A model generated the notes under the pieces. It saw only the letters and a program-made list of their open reading frames with translations, searched no databases and was not told the DNA's origin. DNA of 17,507 nucleotides from Candidatus Rokuibacteriota bacterium. GTDB taxonomy: Bacteria; Methylomirabilota; Methylomirabilia; Rokubacteriales; CSP1-6. The first letter of the stretch is position 1, and every line of letters begins with the position of its first letter. Both the position numbers and the translations under genes were made by a program. Below, piece by piece: positions 8,536-15,786 of this stretch. The stretch spans positions 1 through 17,507 of the forward strand of contig QHRS01000066.1 in NCBI GenBank assembly GCA_003221435.1. Reading direction: 5' to 3'.

Positions 8536-8862
8536 TGCAAGGCAAGCGGCTCGACCGGGTGAACCAGCTGATCAAAGAAGAGATCTCGTTGCTCCTGCAG
8601 CGGGAACTGAAGGACCCGCGGCTCGGATTCGTGACCGTCACCGCCGTCGAGACGACAAACGATCTGGGGTCCGCGAAGGTGTTCGTCTCGGTCCTGGGCA
8701 ACGAGGCCCAGTGGTCAGCATCGCTCGCCGCGCTCGACAGCGCCAAGGGGTTCGTCCGCAACTGGCTCCGGGACCACCTCCGTGCTCGACTTCCGCGCGG
8801 ACCGGTCGATGGAGCGTGCGGCGAACATCCAGACCCTGCTCAAGCAGCTCAAGCATGAGTAG
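8535..8862 (+). CDS. rbfA: ribosome-binding factor A, apparent frameshift near 8781
   Basis: RbfA binds the 30S subunit and assists 16S rRNA 5'-end maturation and cold adaptation. Residues 1-82 are normal RbfA (RLDRVNQLIKEEISLLLQRE, then LKDPRLGFVTVTAVE). After ...NWLRDHLR, at about base 8781, the reading frame loses similarity and ends at TGA 8856-8858 with a Pro/Ala-rich tail (107 aa total). In the +1 frame, from GTG 8782 to TAG 8860-8862, the missing C-terminus appears intact: VLDFRADRSMERAANIQTLL and then KQLKHE. The segment that normally bridges the two (about five residues, often like LRTVP) is absent, so a net deletion of about 14 bases is the simplest reading (inference). In the restored frame the stop overlaps the nrnA start (8855), as expected for this operon. 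The cause may be a real lesion or a sequence error. Confidence 0.88.
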
Positions 8863-9886
8863 TCCGCGTTCCGGCGCTGGTCCGCCCGAGCCGAGGGCCG
8901 ACTCGATCGGCCCGAGTGCCAAACCTGGTATCCCAGAGGATGTGCTCGCCGCGTTCCGGAGGCGTCCGGGGCGCGCCCTCATGCTCGGCCATGTCCATCC
9001 CGACGCCGACGTGCTGGGAACGCTCCTGGCGCTGGGGGGCGCGCTCGAGGACGCCGGATGGTCGGTAGTGTACGGCGGCCCGCACCCGGTGCCGGAGGTA
9101 CTGTCGTTCCTGCCCGGCGCCGACCGGTACCAGAAGCTGTCCCGGATCGATAGCGTGTTTGACGTGGCGGTGCTGACCGACTGCCCGAACCCGGACCGGA
9201 CCGAGGGGCTGATCGACGGCGCCCGCCGACATACCGGGGCCATCGTCAACATCGATCACCACCCGGACAACCGCCGCTACGGCACCCTGAACTGGGTCGA
9301 TCCCACTGCGGCCGCGACGGGCGAGATGGTCTACGCGCTGATCGTCGCACTCGGGCTGCCGGTCAAGCCCGGCATCGCGACCAACCTCTTCGCGGCGATC
9401 CACATGGATACCGGCTCGTTCCGCTACTCCAACGTCACGCCCCAGACCTTTCGAATCGCCGCCGACCTGGTCGCCGCGGGCGCCGAGCCCGCCTTCGTCG
9501 CGAACCAGATCTACGAGCGCCGGCCCGCGGACGCCCTCCGCCAGCTCGCCCACGTGCTCTCCCTGGTCCAGGTCAGCGCCGACGGCCGGATCGCCTGGCT
9601 CGCATTGCCCGCCGGCGCCGTCCGCGACTCCTTCGTCGAGGCGGAGGACCTCGTCAACTACCCGCGCTCGATCGGCACCACGAAGATCGCTGCTCTCCTC
9701 CGCGAGCAGAGCGGCGGCAAGGTGAAGGTGAGCCTGCGGGCCAAGGGTGAGGTGGATGTGAACGCGATCGCGGCGCGGTTCGGCGGCGGCGGCCACCTGA
9801 ATGCGGCGGGGTGCGTGGTGAGTGGAACGCTCGCGGCCGTGACGGAAGAGGTGCTCGCCGCCATTCGCGGCGCCCTGCCGCGATGA
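8855..9886 (+). CDS. nrnA: DHH/DHHA1 phosphoesterase, NrnA-like (oligoribonuclease / pAp phosphatase family)
   Basis: The protein has 343 residues and is a DHH-superfamily phosphoesterase of the NrnA type. Characterised members degrade nano-RNAs and dephosphorylate pAp, using Mn2+. The metal-binding motifs are present: GHVHPDADVLG (His46, Asp50, Asp52), TDC (Asp109), DHHPDN (134-139) and HMDTGSFRYSN. The DHHA1 substrate-binding motif GGGGHLNAAGC is at 310-320. The ATG at 8855 overlaps the restored rbfA reading frame (TAG 8860-8862) and gives a Ser/Pro-rich extension of about 27 residues before the conserved domain. No Shine-Dalgarno is visible, which fits coupling to rbfA. Its TGA overlaps the truB ATG (ATGA). 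The location between rbfA and truB is conserved in many bacteria. The family is certain, but the exact substrate is inferred. Confidence 0.93.
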   Translation: MSSPRSGAGPPEPRADSIGPSAKPGIPEDVLAAFRRRPGRALMLGHVHPDADVLGTLLALGGALEDAGWSVVYGGPHPVPEVLSFLPGADRYQKLSRIDSVFDVAVLTDCPNPDRTEGLIDGARRHTGAIVNIDHHPDNRRYGTLNWVDPTAAATGEMVYALIVALGLPVKPGIATNLFAAIHMDTGSFRYSNVTPQTFRIAADLVAAGAEPAFVANQIYERRPADALRQLAHVLSLVQVSADGRIAWLALPAGAVRDSFVEAEDLVNYPRSIGTTKIAALLREQSGGKVKVSLRAKGEVDVNAIAARFGGGGHLNAAGCVVSGTLAAVTEEVLAAIRGALPR

Positions 9887-10800
9887 AGCCGGGTCGTTCC
9901 GGCGTCCTCGTCGTCGACAAGGAGGGCGGCGTCACCTCGTTCCAGGTGGTGTCGAGGCTCAAGCGGGCGCTGGGCGCGCGGAAGATCGGCCACGGCGGGA
10001 CGCTCGATCCCTCCGCGACCGGGGTCTTGCCGATCCTGCTCGGCGAGGCGACGAAACTCTCCCCGTACCTGATGGACCACGACAAGGAGTACGTCACGAC
10101 GATCCGGCTCGGGGTGTCGACCGACACGCAGGATCTCACGGGCGCCGTCCTCGGGACCGCGCCCGTCCCGCCGCTGTCGAGGGCCGATATCGAGCGCGCG
10201 TGCGCAGCGCTCACCGGCGTCATCGCGCAGGTCCCGCCGATGTACTCCGCGGTTCACCACGAAGGGCGCCGCCTGTACGAGCTGGCGCGAGCCGGCCGCG
10301 AAGTCGAGCGAGCGGCGCGGGCGATCGTGGTGCGCTCGATCACCGTCGAGGCCGTCGCGCTGCCGCGCCTGACGCTCAGAATCGTCTGCGGCAAGGGCAC
10401 CTATGTCCGCTCGCTCGCCGCTGACCTCGGCGCGAAGCTCGGCGTGGGCGGCGCGGTCGAGCGTTTGATCCGCACACGCGTCGGCCCCTTCCGGCTCGAG
10501 GATGCGGTGCCCGGGCCCCTCGCGCAGGAGGGTCACGCGGCGACGCTCTGGGACTGGGTGCTGCCGCCCGACGCGGCGCTCGCCGGATATCCCGAGGTCG
10601 CCCTCGATGAGGCGGCTACCGACGCGCTCCTGCACGGGCGGAGCGTCGGCGCGGCCGGAGCGGCCGCGGGCAGCGTGGTCCGCGTCTACGGCGCCGGACG
10701 GAGATTCCTCGGAATCGGACGGGTACTTTCCGGGGGGCGTGTCAAGCCCGAGCGAATACTTCATGCGGATCATCCGGGGACTCCGGTCTCACCCGCCTGA
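9883..10800 (+). CDS. truB: tRNA pseudouridine(55) synthase TruB
   Basis: TruB converts U55 in the T-loop of most tRNAs to pseudouridine and also acts as a tRNA chaperone. The protein has 305 residues, within the family range. The catalytic motif KIGHGGTLDPSATGVLPILLG carries the nucleophilic Asp42. Other conserved blocks are YVTTIRLGVSTDTQD, QVPPMYSAVHHEGRRLYELAR and GKGTYVRSLAADLG. A C-terminal PUA-like domain spans roughly residues 235-295. The start is ATG 9883, which shares bases with the nrnA stop (ATGA). The in-frame codons upstream (open from 9811) belong to nrnA territory. The 3' end overlaps ribF by 38 bases, unusually long for this operon but supported by good N-terminal similarity in ribF. 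Confidence 0.96.
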   Translation: MKPGRSGVLVVDKEGGVTSFQVVSRLKRALGARKIGHGGTLDPSATGVLPILLGEATKLSPYLMDHDKEYVTTIRLGVSTDTQDLTGAVLGTAPVPPLSRADIERACAALTGVIAQVPPMYSAVHHEGRRLYELARAGREVERAARAIVVRSITVEAVALPRLTLRIVCGKGTYVRSLAADLGAKLGVGGAVERLIRTRVGPFRLEDAVPGPLAQEGHAATLWDWVLPPDAALAGYPEVALDEAATDALLHGRSVGAAGAAAGSVVRVYGAGRRFLGIGRVLSGGRVKPERILHADHPGTPVSPA

Positions 10801-11645
10801 CTCGCCTCCCAGCGTTGTCGCGCTCGGCGCGTTCGACGGCATCCACCTGGCCCATCAAAAGATCCTCGACGTCGCGGCGGGCCGCGCCCGGGAGCTCAAC
10901 GCGCGTGCCCTCGTCTGCACCTTCGACCCGCATCCCCTCCAGGTGCTCTCGCCTTCGCCGCCGGAGCCGATCATCACGCTGGCCGAGCGCCTCGAGCTGA
11001 TCGCCGAGCGCGGGATCGACGCGACCGTGATCATCCCCTTCACGCCCGAGTTCTCGCGCATCGAGCCCGAGGCGTTCGTCAAGGACGTGCTGCTTGACGC
11101 GCTCCGCGCGCGGGAGATCGTCGTCGGCTTCAACCTCACGTTCGGTCGCGGCGCGCGCGGCGATGCGCGCCTCCTCCAGGTGCTCGCGCTGCGGCTCGGT
11201 TTCGTGGCTCACGTCATCGCCCCGCTCACGATCGGAGGCGTGACCGTATCCTCTTCCGCTGTTCGCGACGCGCTCCGGGCCGGTGACGTGGCGGCGGCGC
11301 GGCGGTTTCTCGGGCGGCCGTTCACGATCCACGGGCCGGTCGTTCGGGGCGCCGGCCGCGGTCGCGAGCTCGGGTTCCCGACCGCGAATATCAGGCCCGA
11401 CCGCCCGTTGCTGGTCGCGACCGGCGTGTACGCGGGGTACGCGAGGGCGGAGCTACCGGCCGACGTTCGGCGAAAATCAGTACTGGGTCGAAGCCCATCT
11501 GATTGATTTCACGGGCGATCTCTACGACCGGGTGCTCGGCATCGCGCTCGTCGAGCGGATCCGGGAGGAACGCAAGTTCTCCGACGTCGACGCCCTCCGC
11601 CGCCAGATCCGGTCGGACATTGCGACCGCCGCGGAAATTCTCTGA
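10763..11645 (+). CDS. ribF: bifunctional riboflavin kinase / FAD synthetase, apparent frameshift near 11450
   Basis: RibF phosphorylates riboflavin to FMN and adenylylates FMN to FAD. The N-terminal FAD synthetase domain is intact, with the nucleotidyltransferase motif GAFDGIHLAHQKIL (family form usually HLGH; here Ala30) and TVSSSAVRDAL. The C-terminal riboflavin kinase domain begins with GRGRELGFPTANI and reaches GVYAGYARAE at about residue 230. From there the frame degenerates and stops at TGA 11504-11506 (247 aa). The +1 frame continues the kinase domain from Tyr at 11454: YRPTFGENQYWVEAHLIDF, GDLYDRVLG and REERKFSDVDALRRQI, to TGA 11643-11645. The usual NIG preceding RPTF and several residues before it are missing, so a short net deletion with frameshift is inferred. 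If real, kinase activity would probably be lost, and a second kinase would be needed elsewhere. Confidence 0.9.
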
Positions 11646-11651
11646 GCGAAC

Positions 11652-11680
11652 TTTACTTCGGAAATGCCTCGTGGTATCGT
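11652..11680 (+). promoter_or_regulatory. candidate sigma70-type promoter for rpsO-pnp
   Basis: TTTACT (11652-11657) and TATCGT (11675-11680) are 17 bases apart, each matching 4/6 consensus positions. They lie in a distinctly AT-rich patch (about 11646-11710) just after ribF. Transcription would begin near 11687, leaving a leader of about 110 bases before rpsO. A separate rpsO promoter is common in bacteria. Confidence 0.45.
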
Positions 11681-11714
11681 AAGGTCGCAATTTATTTGGG
11701 TAACAATGCGTGGA

Positions 11715-11790
11715 ACCCGCCCACGGTGGGCAGTGTGTGCTGCTCGGGGCGTGGCGATTGGGGCGGAAGAGCGCCGCCCCGGAAAGAAGA
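11715..11790 (+). promoter_or_regulatory. structured rpsO leader, candidate S15 autoregulatory region
   Basis: Two hairpins can be drawn upstream of rpsO. One is GCCCA/TGGGC around CGG near 11719-11731. The other is GGGGCGG (11760-11766) with CCGCCCC (11774-11780) around AAGAGCG. The second ends directly at the purine-rich GGAAAGAAG (11781-11789) that serves as the Shine-Dalgarno. S15 is known to repress its own mRNA through several unrelated leader structures in different phyla. That this leader does so is inference from position and structure. Confidence 0.35.
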
Positions 11791-11798
11791 ATTCATCG

Positions 11799-12068
11799 AT
11801 GCCTCTCGCCGTCGACAGGAAGAAGAATCTCATCGAGCAGTTTCGGATACACGAGGGAGATACGGGCTCGCCTGAGGTGCAGATCGCGCTTCTGACCGAG
11901 CGGATCAACGGCCTGACGGATCATTTCAAGGCTCACGCCAAGGACCATCACTCGCGCCGCGGTCTTCTGATGCTGATCGGCAAACGACGCGGACTGATCG
12001 AATATCTTCGCAAGAGAGCCCCCGCGCGGTATCGCGCCGTTACGGAAAAACTCGGTATCCGTCGGTGA
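11799..12068 (+). CDS. rpsO: 30S ribosomal protein S15 (uS15)
   Basis: S15 is a primary 16S rRNA-binding protein of the small-subunit platform. The ATG at 11799 gives exactly 89 residues, the canonical length. The sequence is typical throughout: KKNLIEQFRIHEGDTGSPEV, then QIALLTERINGLTDHFKAH, then KDHHSRRGLLMLIGKRRGLI and YLRKRAPARYRAVTEKLGIRR without gaps. The frame is open upstream to about 11664, but that extension has no similarity and lies over the leader. The start follows GGAAAGAAG (11781-11789), with 9 bases of spacing. The gene is followed by pnp after 76 bases, the conserved rpsO-pnp pair. Its TGA lies inside a hairpin stem at 12065-12090. Confidence 0.98.
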   Translation: MPLAVDRKKNLIEQFRIHEGDTGSPEVQIALLTERINGLTDHFKAHAKDHHSRRGLLMLIGKRRGLIEYLRKRAPARYRAVTEKLGIRR

Positions 12069-12090
12069 CGGCGGCAGTTCTCGCCGTTAC
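12065..12090 (+). other. hairpin spanning the rpsO stop codon, rpsO-pnp spacer
   Basis: GTGACGGCG (12065-12073) pairs with CGCCGTTAC (12082-12090) in a 9-bp stem with one G-U pair and an 8-base loop. The rpsO TGA (12066-12068) sits in the left arm. There is no T tract, so this looks like a processing or stabilising structure and not a terminator. In E. coli the rpsO-pnp spacer is also structured and processed, but the structures are not comparable by sequence. Confidence 0.5.
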
Positions 12091-12144
12091 CCTCAGCCCC
12101 CCACCCCGCCAGGACGTGTCCGACGCAGGAGGGACCGCACCCGT

Positions 12145-14286
12145 ATGACTCAAATCGTTCGCACCGACCTCAATGGCCACGCGTTCTCCCTCGAGACCGG
12201 AAAGGTAGCCAGGCAGGCCGACGGCACTGTCGTCGTCCGCCATGGCGGCACCCTCGTGCTGGCCACATGCGTCGCGTCCAAGACGGCCCGGGAGGACCAG
12301 GACTTCTTCCCCCTGACCGTGGAATATCGCGAGCGCGCGTACGCCGGGGGGCGGATTCCCGGAGGGTATTTCAAGCGCGAAGGTCGCCCGGTCGAAAAGG
12401 AGGTCTTGACCTCGCGGCTGATCGATCGACCCATCCGGCCGCTGTTTCCCAAGGGGTTCATGAACGAGATCCAGGTCATCTGCCTGGCGATCTCCGCCGA
12501 CCAGGAGAACGACCCCGACGTGCTCGCGATGAACGGCACCTCGGCGGCGCTCTGCCTGTCGGGAATTCCCTTCAACGGGCCGGTCGGCGCCGTGCGCGTC
12601 GGCCGCGTCGAAGGCCGGCTGGTCGCGAACCCGACGACCGCCGAGCGGTCGCTGTCGGCCATCGACCTCGTGATCGCGGCAACCGAGGACGCGGTGCTGA
12701 TGGTCGAATCGAGCGCCAAAGAGGTGTCCGAGGAGACGGTGCTCGAGGCGATCGCGTTCGGCAATGAGCACTGTCGGCGCCTGGCCCGGCTTCAGAAGGA
12801 GCTGGCGCAGAAGGCCGCCAAGCCGCGGTGGCATTTCGATCCTGACGCCGGCCGGGATCCGGCGCTCGAAGCCCGCGTGAAGGAGCTGGCGGCGCCACGG
12901 GTCGCCGGCGCCCTCGGCGTGCACGAGAAACAGGCGCGCGCGGACGCCCTCAACCGGATCTTCGAGGACGTCTTCCGGGCCCTCGGCGGCGCCGAGGACC
13001 AGAAGAGCAAGATCCGCGAGGCGTTCGAGATGGTCGAGAAGTCCGAGGTGCGGCGCCTGATCGTCGAGCAGGGCATCCGCGTCGACGGCCGGAAGGCCAG
13101 CGAGATTCGCCCGATCTGGTCCGAGGTTGCCTACCTGCCGCGGGCCCACGGCTCAGCGCTGTTCACCCGCGGCGAGACGCAGGCGCTCGTCTCCGCGACG
13201 CTTGGCACCAAGAGCGACGAGCAGAAGATCGAGGCGCTCGAGGGCGAGTCGTATCGCTCGTTCATGCTGCACTACAACTTCCCCTCGTTCTCGGTCGGAG
13301 AGGTGCGGCGGTTCGGCTCTCCGGGACGCCGCGAGATCGGCCACGGCGTGCTCGCCGAGCGCGCGATGTGGGCCGTCATCCCGTCGAAGGAGGAGTTTCC
13401 GTACACGATCCGCGTCGTGTCTGACATCCTCGAATCCAACGGTTCCTCGTCGATGGCGACCGTGTGCGGCGCCTCGCTGGCCCTCATGGACGCGGGCGTA
13501 CCCCTGAAAGCGTCTGTAGCGGGGATCGCGATGGGCCTCGTCAAGGAGGGCGACAGGTTCGGGATCCTGACCGACATCATGGGGACCGAGGACCACTACG
13601 GCGATATGGATTTCAAAGTCGCCGGGACCGAGAAGGGTGTCACGGCGCTTCAGATGGACATCAAGATCGCGGGCGTGCCGATCGATGTCATGCGCGCGGC
13701 GCTCGCCAACGCCCGCGAAGCGCGCCTGGCGGTGCTGGCCAAGATGCGCGAGACGATCGAGAAGCCCCGGACCGAACTGAGCCCGTACGCGCCCCGGTTC
13801 GTGACCATCCGGATCCGAACCGAGAAGATCCGGGAGATCATCGGTCCCGGCGGGAAAGTGATCCGCGCGATCCAGGAAGAGACCGGCACCAAGATCGATG
13901 TCGAAGACGACGGCCGCGTGACGATCTTCTCGCCTGACAACAACTCGGTGCAGAAGGCGCTGGCCATCGTCCAGGACATCTGTCGCGAGGTCGAGCTGGA
14001 CCGGATCTACGTCGGCAAGGTCAAGAAGATCGTCGAGTTCGGAGCGTTCGTCGAGGTCATCTCCAACACCGAGGGTCTCCTGCACATCTCGCAGATCGCC
14101 GAGACGCGCATCCGCGCGGTCCAGGACGTGCTCACCGAGGGAGACGAGGTGCTGGTCAAGGTGATCGAGATCGATCCGAACGGGAAGATGCGGCTGAGCC
14201 GGAAGATGGCGCTGCGCGAGCAGCCGGCGCTCGCCGACAGGGAGAAGCTGAAGAACCCGGGCGCCTCGAATCCTCCGCGCGAGTAA
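12145..14286 (+). CDS. pnp: polyribonucleotide nucleotidyltransferase (PNPase)
   Basis: PNPase is the phosphorolytic 3'-5' exoribonuclease of bacterial mRNA decay, a trimer often part of a degradosome. The protein has 713 residues with the standard order: RNase PH domain 1 (from about residue 5, with RIPGGYFKREGRP), an all-helical linker, RNase PH domain 2, KH (IIGPGGKVI, 565-573) and S1 (about 625-695, GKVKKIVEFGAFVEV). The catalytic region TDIMGTEDHYGDMDFKVAG is intact, with Asp483, Asp489 and Lys491 matching E. coli Asp486, Asp492 and Lys494. The ATG at 12145 follows AGGAGG at 12127-12132, 12 bases upstream, which is slightly long. A second hairpin spans its stop codon. It forms an operon with rpsO and probably the downstream M16 peptidase. 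Confidence 0.98.
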   Translation: MTQIVRTDLNGHAFSLETGKVARQADGTVVVRHGGTLVLATCVASKTAREDQDFFPLTVEYRERAYAGGRIPGGYFKREGRPVEKEVLTSRLIDRPIRPLFPKGFMNEIQVICLAISADQENDPDVLAMNGTSAALCLSGIPFNGPVGAVRVGRVEGRLVANPTTAERSLSAIDLVIAATEDAVLMVESSAKEVSEETVLEAIAFGNEHCRRLARLQKELAQKAAKPRWHFDPDAGRDPALEARVKELAAPRVAGALGVHEKQARADALNRIFEDVFRALGGAEDQKSKIREAFEMVEKSEVRRLIVEQGIRVDGRKASEIRPIWSEVAYLPRAHGSALFTRGETQALVSATLGTKSDEQKIEALEGESYRSFMLHYNFPSFSVGEVRRFGSPGRREIGHGVLAERAMWAVIPSKEEFPYTIRVVSDILESNGSSSMATVCGASLALMDAGVPLKASVAGIAMGLVKEGDRFGILTDIMGTEDHYGDMDFKVAGTEKGVTALQMDIKIAGVPIDVMRAALANAREARLAVLAKMRETIEKPRTELSPYAPRFVTIRIRTEKIREIIGPGGKVIRAIQEETGTKIDVEDDGRVTIFSPDNNSVQKALAIVQDICREVELDRIYVGKVKKIVEFGAFVEVISNTEGLLHISQIAETRIRAVQDVLTEGDEVLVKVIEIDPNGKMRLSRKMALREQPALADREKLKNPGASNPPRE

Positions 14287-14295
14287 GCGCGGAGG
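14272..14295 (+). other. hairpin spanning the pnp stop codon
   Basis: CCTCCGCGC (14272-14280) pairs perfectly with GCGCGGAGG (14287-14295). The six-base loop GAGTAA contains the pnp TAA. No T tract follows, so factor-independent termination is doubtful. A role in 3'-end protection or partial termination is inference. Confidence 0.5.
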
Positions 14296-14388
14296 CGGGG
14301 CGAGGCCCGAGTCAACTGGCCCGCGCCGTGGGGAATCTGGCGGGCAGGCGCCGGGCGAGTGAGATGACCAGACGTGAGTGTTGCGGCG

Positions 14389-14425
14389 GGGCGCGGGCGT
14401 GGCGAGAGCCCGGGTGCCCGCGCCC
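14389..14425 (+). other. strong GC hairpin just upstream of the M16 peptidase start
   Basis: GGGCGCGGGC (14389-14398) pairs perfectly over 10 bp with GCCCGCGCCC (14416-14425), with a 17-base loop. The right arm abuts AGGTG (14426-14430), the likely ribosome-binding site of the peptidase gene. It may affect initiation or read-through from pnp. The remainder of 14296-14388 shows no recognisable element. Confidence 0.45.
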
Positions 14426-14434
14426 AGGTGAATG

Positions 14435-15703
14435 ATGACCGAAGAATACCGAAAGAGCGTCCTGCCGAACGGCATTCGTGTCGTCACGGAGCGCATGCCC
14501 CAGGTGCGCTCGGTCGCCGTCGGGATCTGGGTCGACACCGGCTCACGCAACGAGGCCCCCGGCCGCGGCGGCGTCTCCCATCTCATCGAGCACCTCGTCT
14601 TCAAGGGCACCGCCACACGCAGCGCGCAGGAGATCGCGCGCATCATGGACTCGGTCGGCGGGCAGATGGACGCGTTCACAACGAAGGAGCACACGTGTTT
14701 CTACGTCCAGGTGCTCGACGAGCACCTGCCGCTGGCGGTCGGCCTGCTGACCGACATCCTCCTGCACCCGCTGTTTGACGGGGCCGAGCTCGAGCGCGAG
14801 AAGTCGGTCGTCCTCCAGGAGATCAAGATGGTGGAGGACACGCCGGACGACCTGATCCACGAGCTGTTCGCGGCGCGCATGTGGGATGGACATCCCCTCG
14901 CGCGCCCCATCCTCGGCACACGCGAGAACGTCGCCGCATACAGCGCCGACACCATCCGTCAGCATTTCCTCGAGGAGTACGTCCCCGGCCGCATCACCAT
15001 CGCGGTCGCCGGCAACGTCACCCATGACCGCGTCGTGGACCTCGTGTCGGGGTGCTTCGACGGCTTCGCCCGCCCGTCTGCCCCGCGCGAGGACTCGCGG
15101 CCCGTGATGCATGCGGGCGTCGAGATCGTGACGAAGACGCTCGAGCAGGTGCATCTCGTGGTCGGGTTCCCCGGCCTCGACCACGCCGCCCCCGAGCGGT
15201 ACGCGCTCTACCTGTTGAACGACATCATCGGCGGCAGCATGTCGTCGCGCCTCTTTCAGGAGGTGCGCGAGCGCCAGGGGCTCGTGTACTCGATCTACTC
15301 GGGGACGCAGGCGTACCGCGACACCGGGGTGCTCTACATCTACGCGGCGACCGACCCGCAGAACTTTTCAAAGATGCTGAAGGTCGTCCTCAAGGAGATC
15401 CGGTCGCTCAAGAAGGACGGCATCACCGCCGCCGAGCTCACCCACGCCAAGGATCACCTGAAGGGCAGCCTCATGCTGTCGCTCGAATCTACCTCGAGCC
15501 GTATGAACCGGCTGGCCAAGCAGGAGATGCACTTCGGGTCGTTCTTCATGATCGACTCCATGCTCTCGGCGATCGATCAGGTGCGGGTGGAAGAGCTGCA
15601 GGCGCTCATCACCGACCTCCTCGACGAGCAGCGGCTGACGCTCGTGACGCTCGGACCGCTCGGCCGTCGCAATCTCCCGCGGGAACTCGTCCGCCACTCC
15701 TGA
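14435..15703 (+). CDS. M16 family zinc metallopeptidase (mitochondrial processing peptidase beta / YmxG-like)
   Basis: The protein has 422 residues and belongs to peptidase family M16B, related to the mitochondrial processing peptidase beta subunit and bacterial YmxG. The inverted zinc motif HLIEH (His49, Glu52, His53) is intact. The more distal zinc-ligand region is ELEREKSVVLQEIKMVEDTPDD, about 75 residues later. The C-terminal half contains GGSMSSRLFQEVRERQGLVYSIYS, the usual Arg/Tyr segment of the catalytic chamber. This indicates an active subunit, unlike inactive alpha-type partners. No signal peptide is evident, so it is probably cytoplasmic. ATG 14435 is favoured over ATG 14432 because of its better spacing from AGGTG at 14426-14430. 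The position directly after pnp is widely conserved. The physiological substrate is unknown. Confidence 0.93.
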   Translation: MTEEYRKSVLPNGIRVVTERMPQVRSVAVGIWVDTGSRNEAPGRGGVSHLIEHLVFKGTATRSAQEIARIMDSVGGQMDAFTTKEHTCFYVQVLDEHLPLAVGLLTDILLHPLFDGAELEREKSVVLQEIKMVEDTPDDLIHELFAARMWDGHPLARPILGTRENVAAYSADTIRQHFLEEYVPGRITIAVAGNVTHDRVVDLVSGCFDGFARPSAPREDSRPVMHAGVEIVTKTLEQVHLVVGFPGLDHAAPERYALYLLNDIIGGSMSSRLFQEVRERQGLVYSIYSGTQAYRDTGVLYIYAATDPQNFSKMLKVVLKEIRSLKKDGITAAELTHAKDHLKGSLMLSLESTSSRMNRLAKQEMHFGSFFMIDSMLSAIDQVRVEELQALITDLLDEQRLTLVTLGPLGRRNLPRELVRHS

Positions 15704-15786
15704 TCGCGCCGGCGCTGCTCGGCGTGGCTACGGCATTGAGGTCTCGCCTCGCGGCGGTTTGCACCGACGCGCCAGGTTCGGTTGGC

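Noticed and set aside
8770..8862. Programmed ribosomal frameshifting in rbfA (and likewise in ribF)
   Set aside because: No slippery heptamer or downstream stimulatory structure is evident, and family residues are missing at both junctions, which frameshifting alone would not explain.
11664..11798. N-terminal extension of rpsO by 45 codons
   Set aside because: It lies over the AT-rich promoter and leader. S15 is canonical at 89 residues from ATG 11799, which has a ribosome-binding site.
14374..14778. 134-codon frame overlapping the pnp-M16 spacer and the start of the M16 gene
   Set aside because: It is Arg/Ala/Gly-rich and out of frame with the clear M16 peptidase coding sequence, with no motif of its own.
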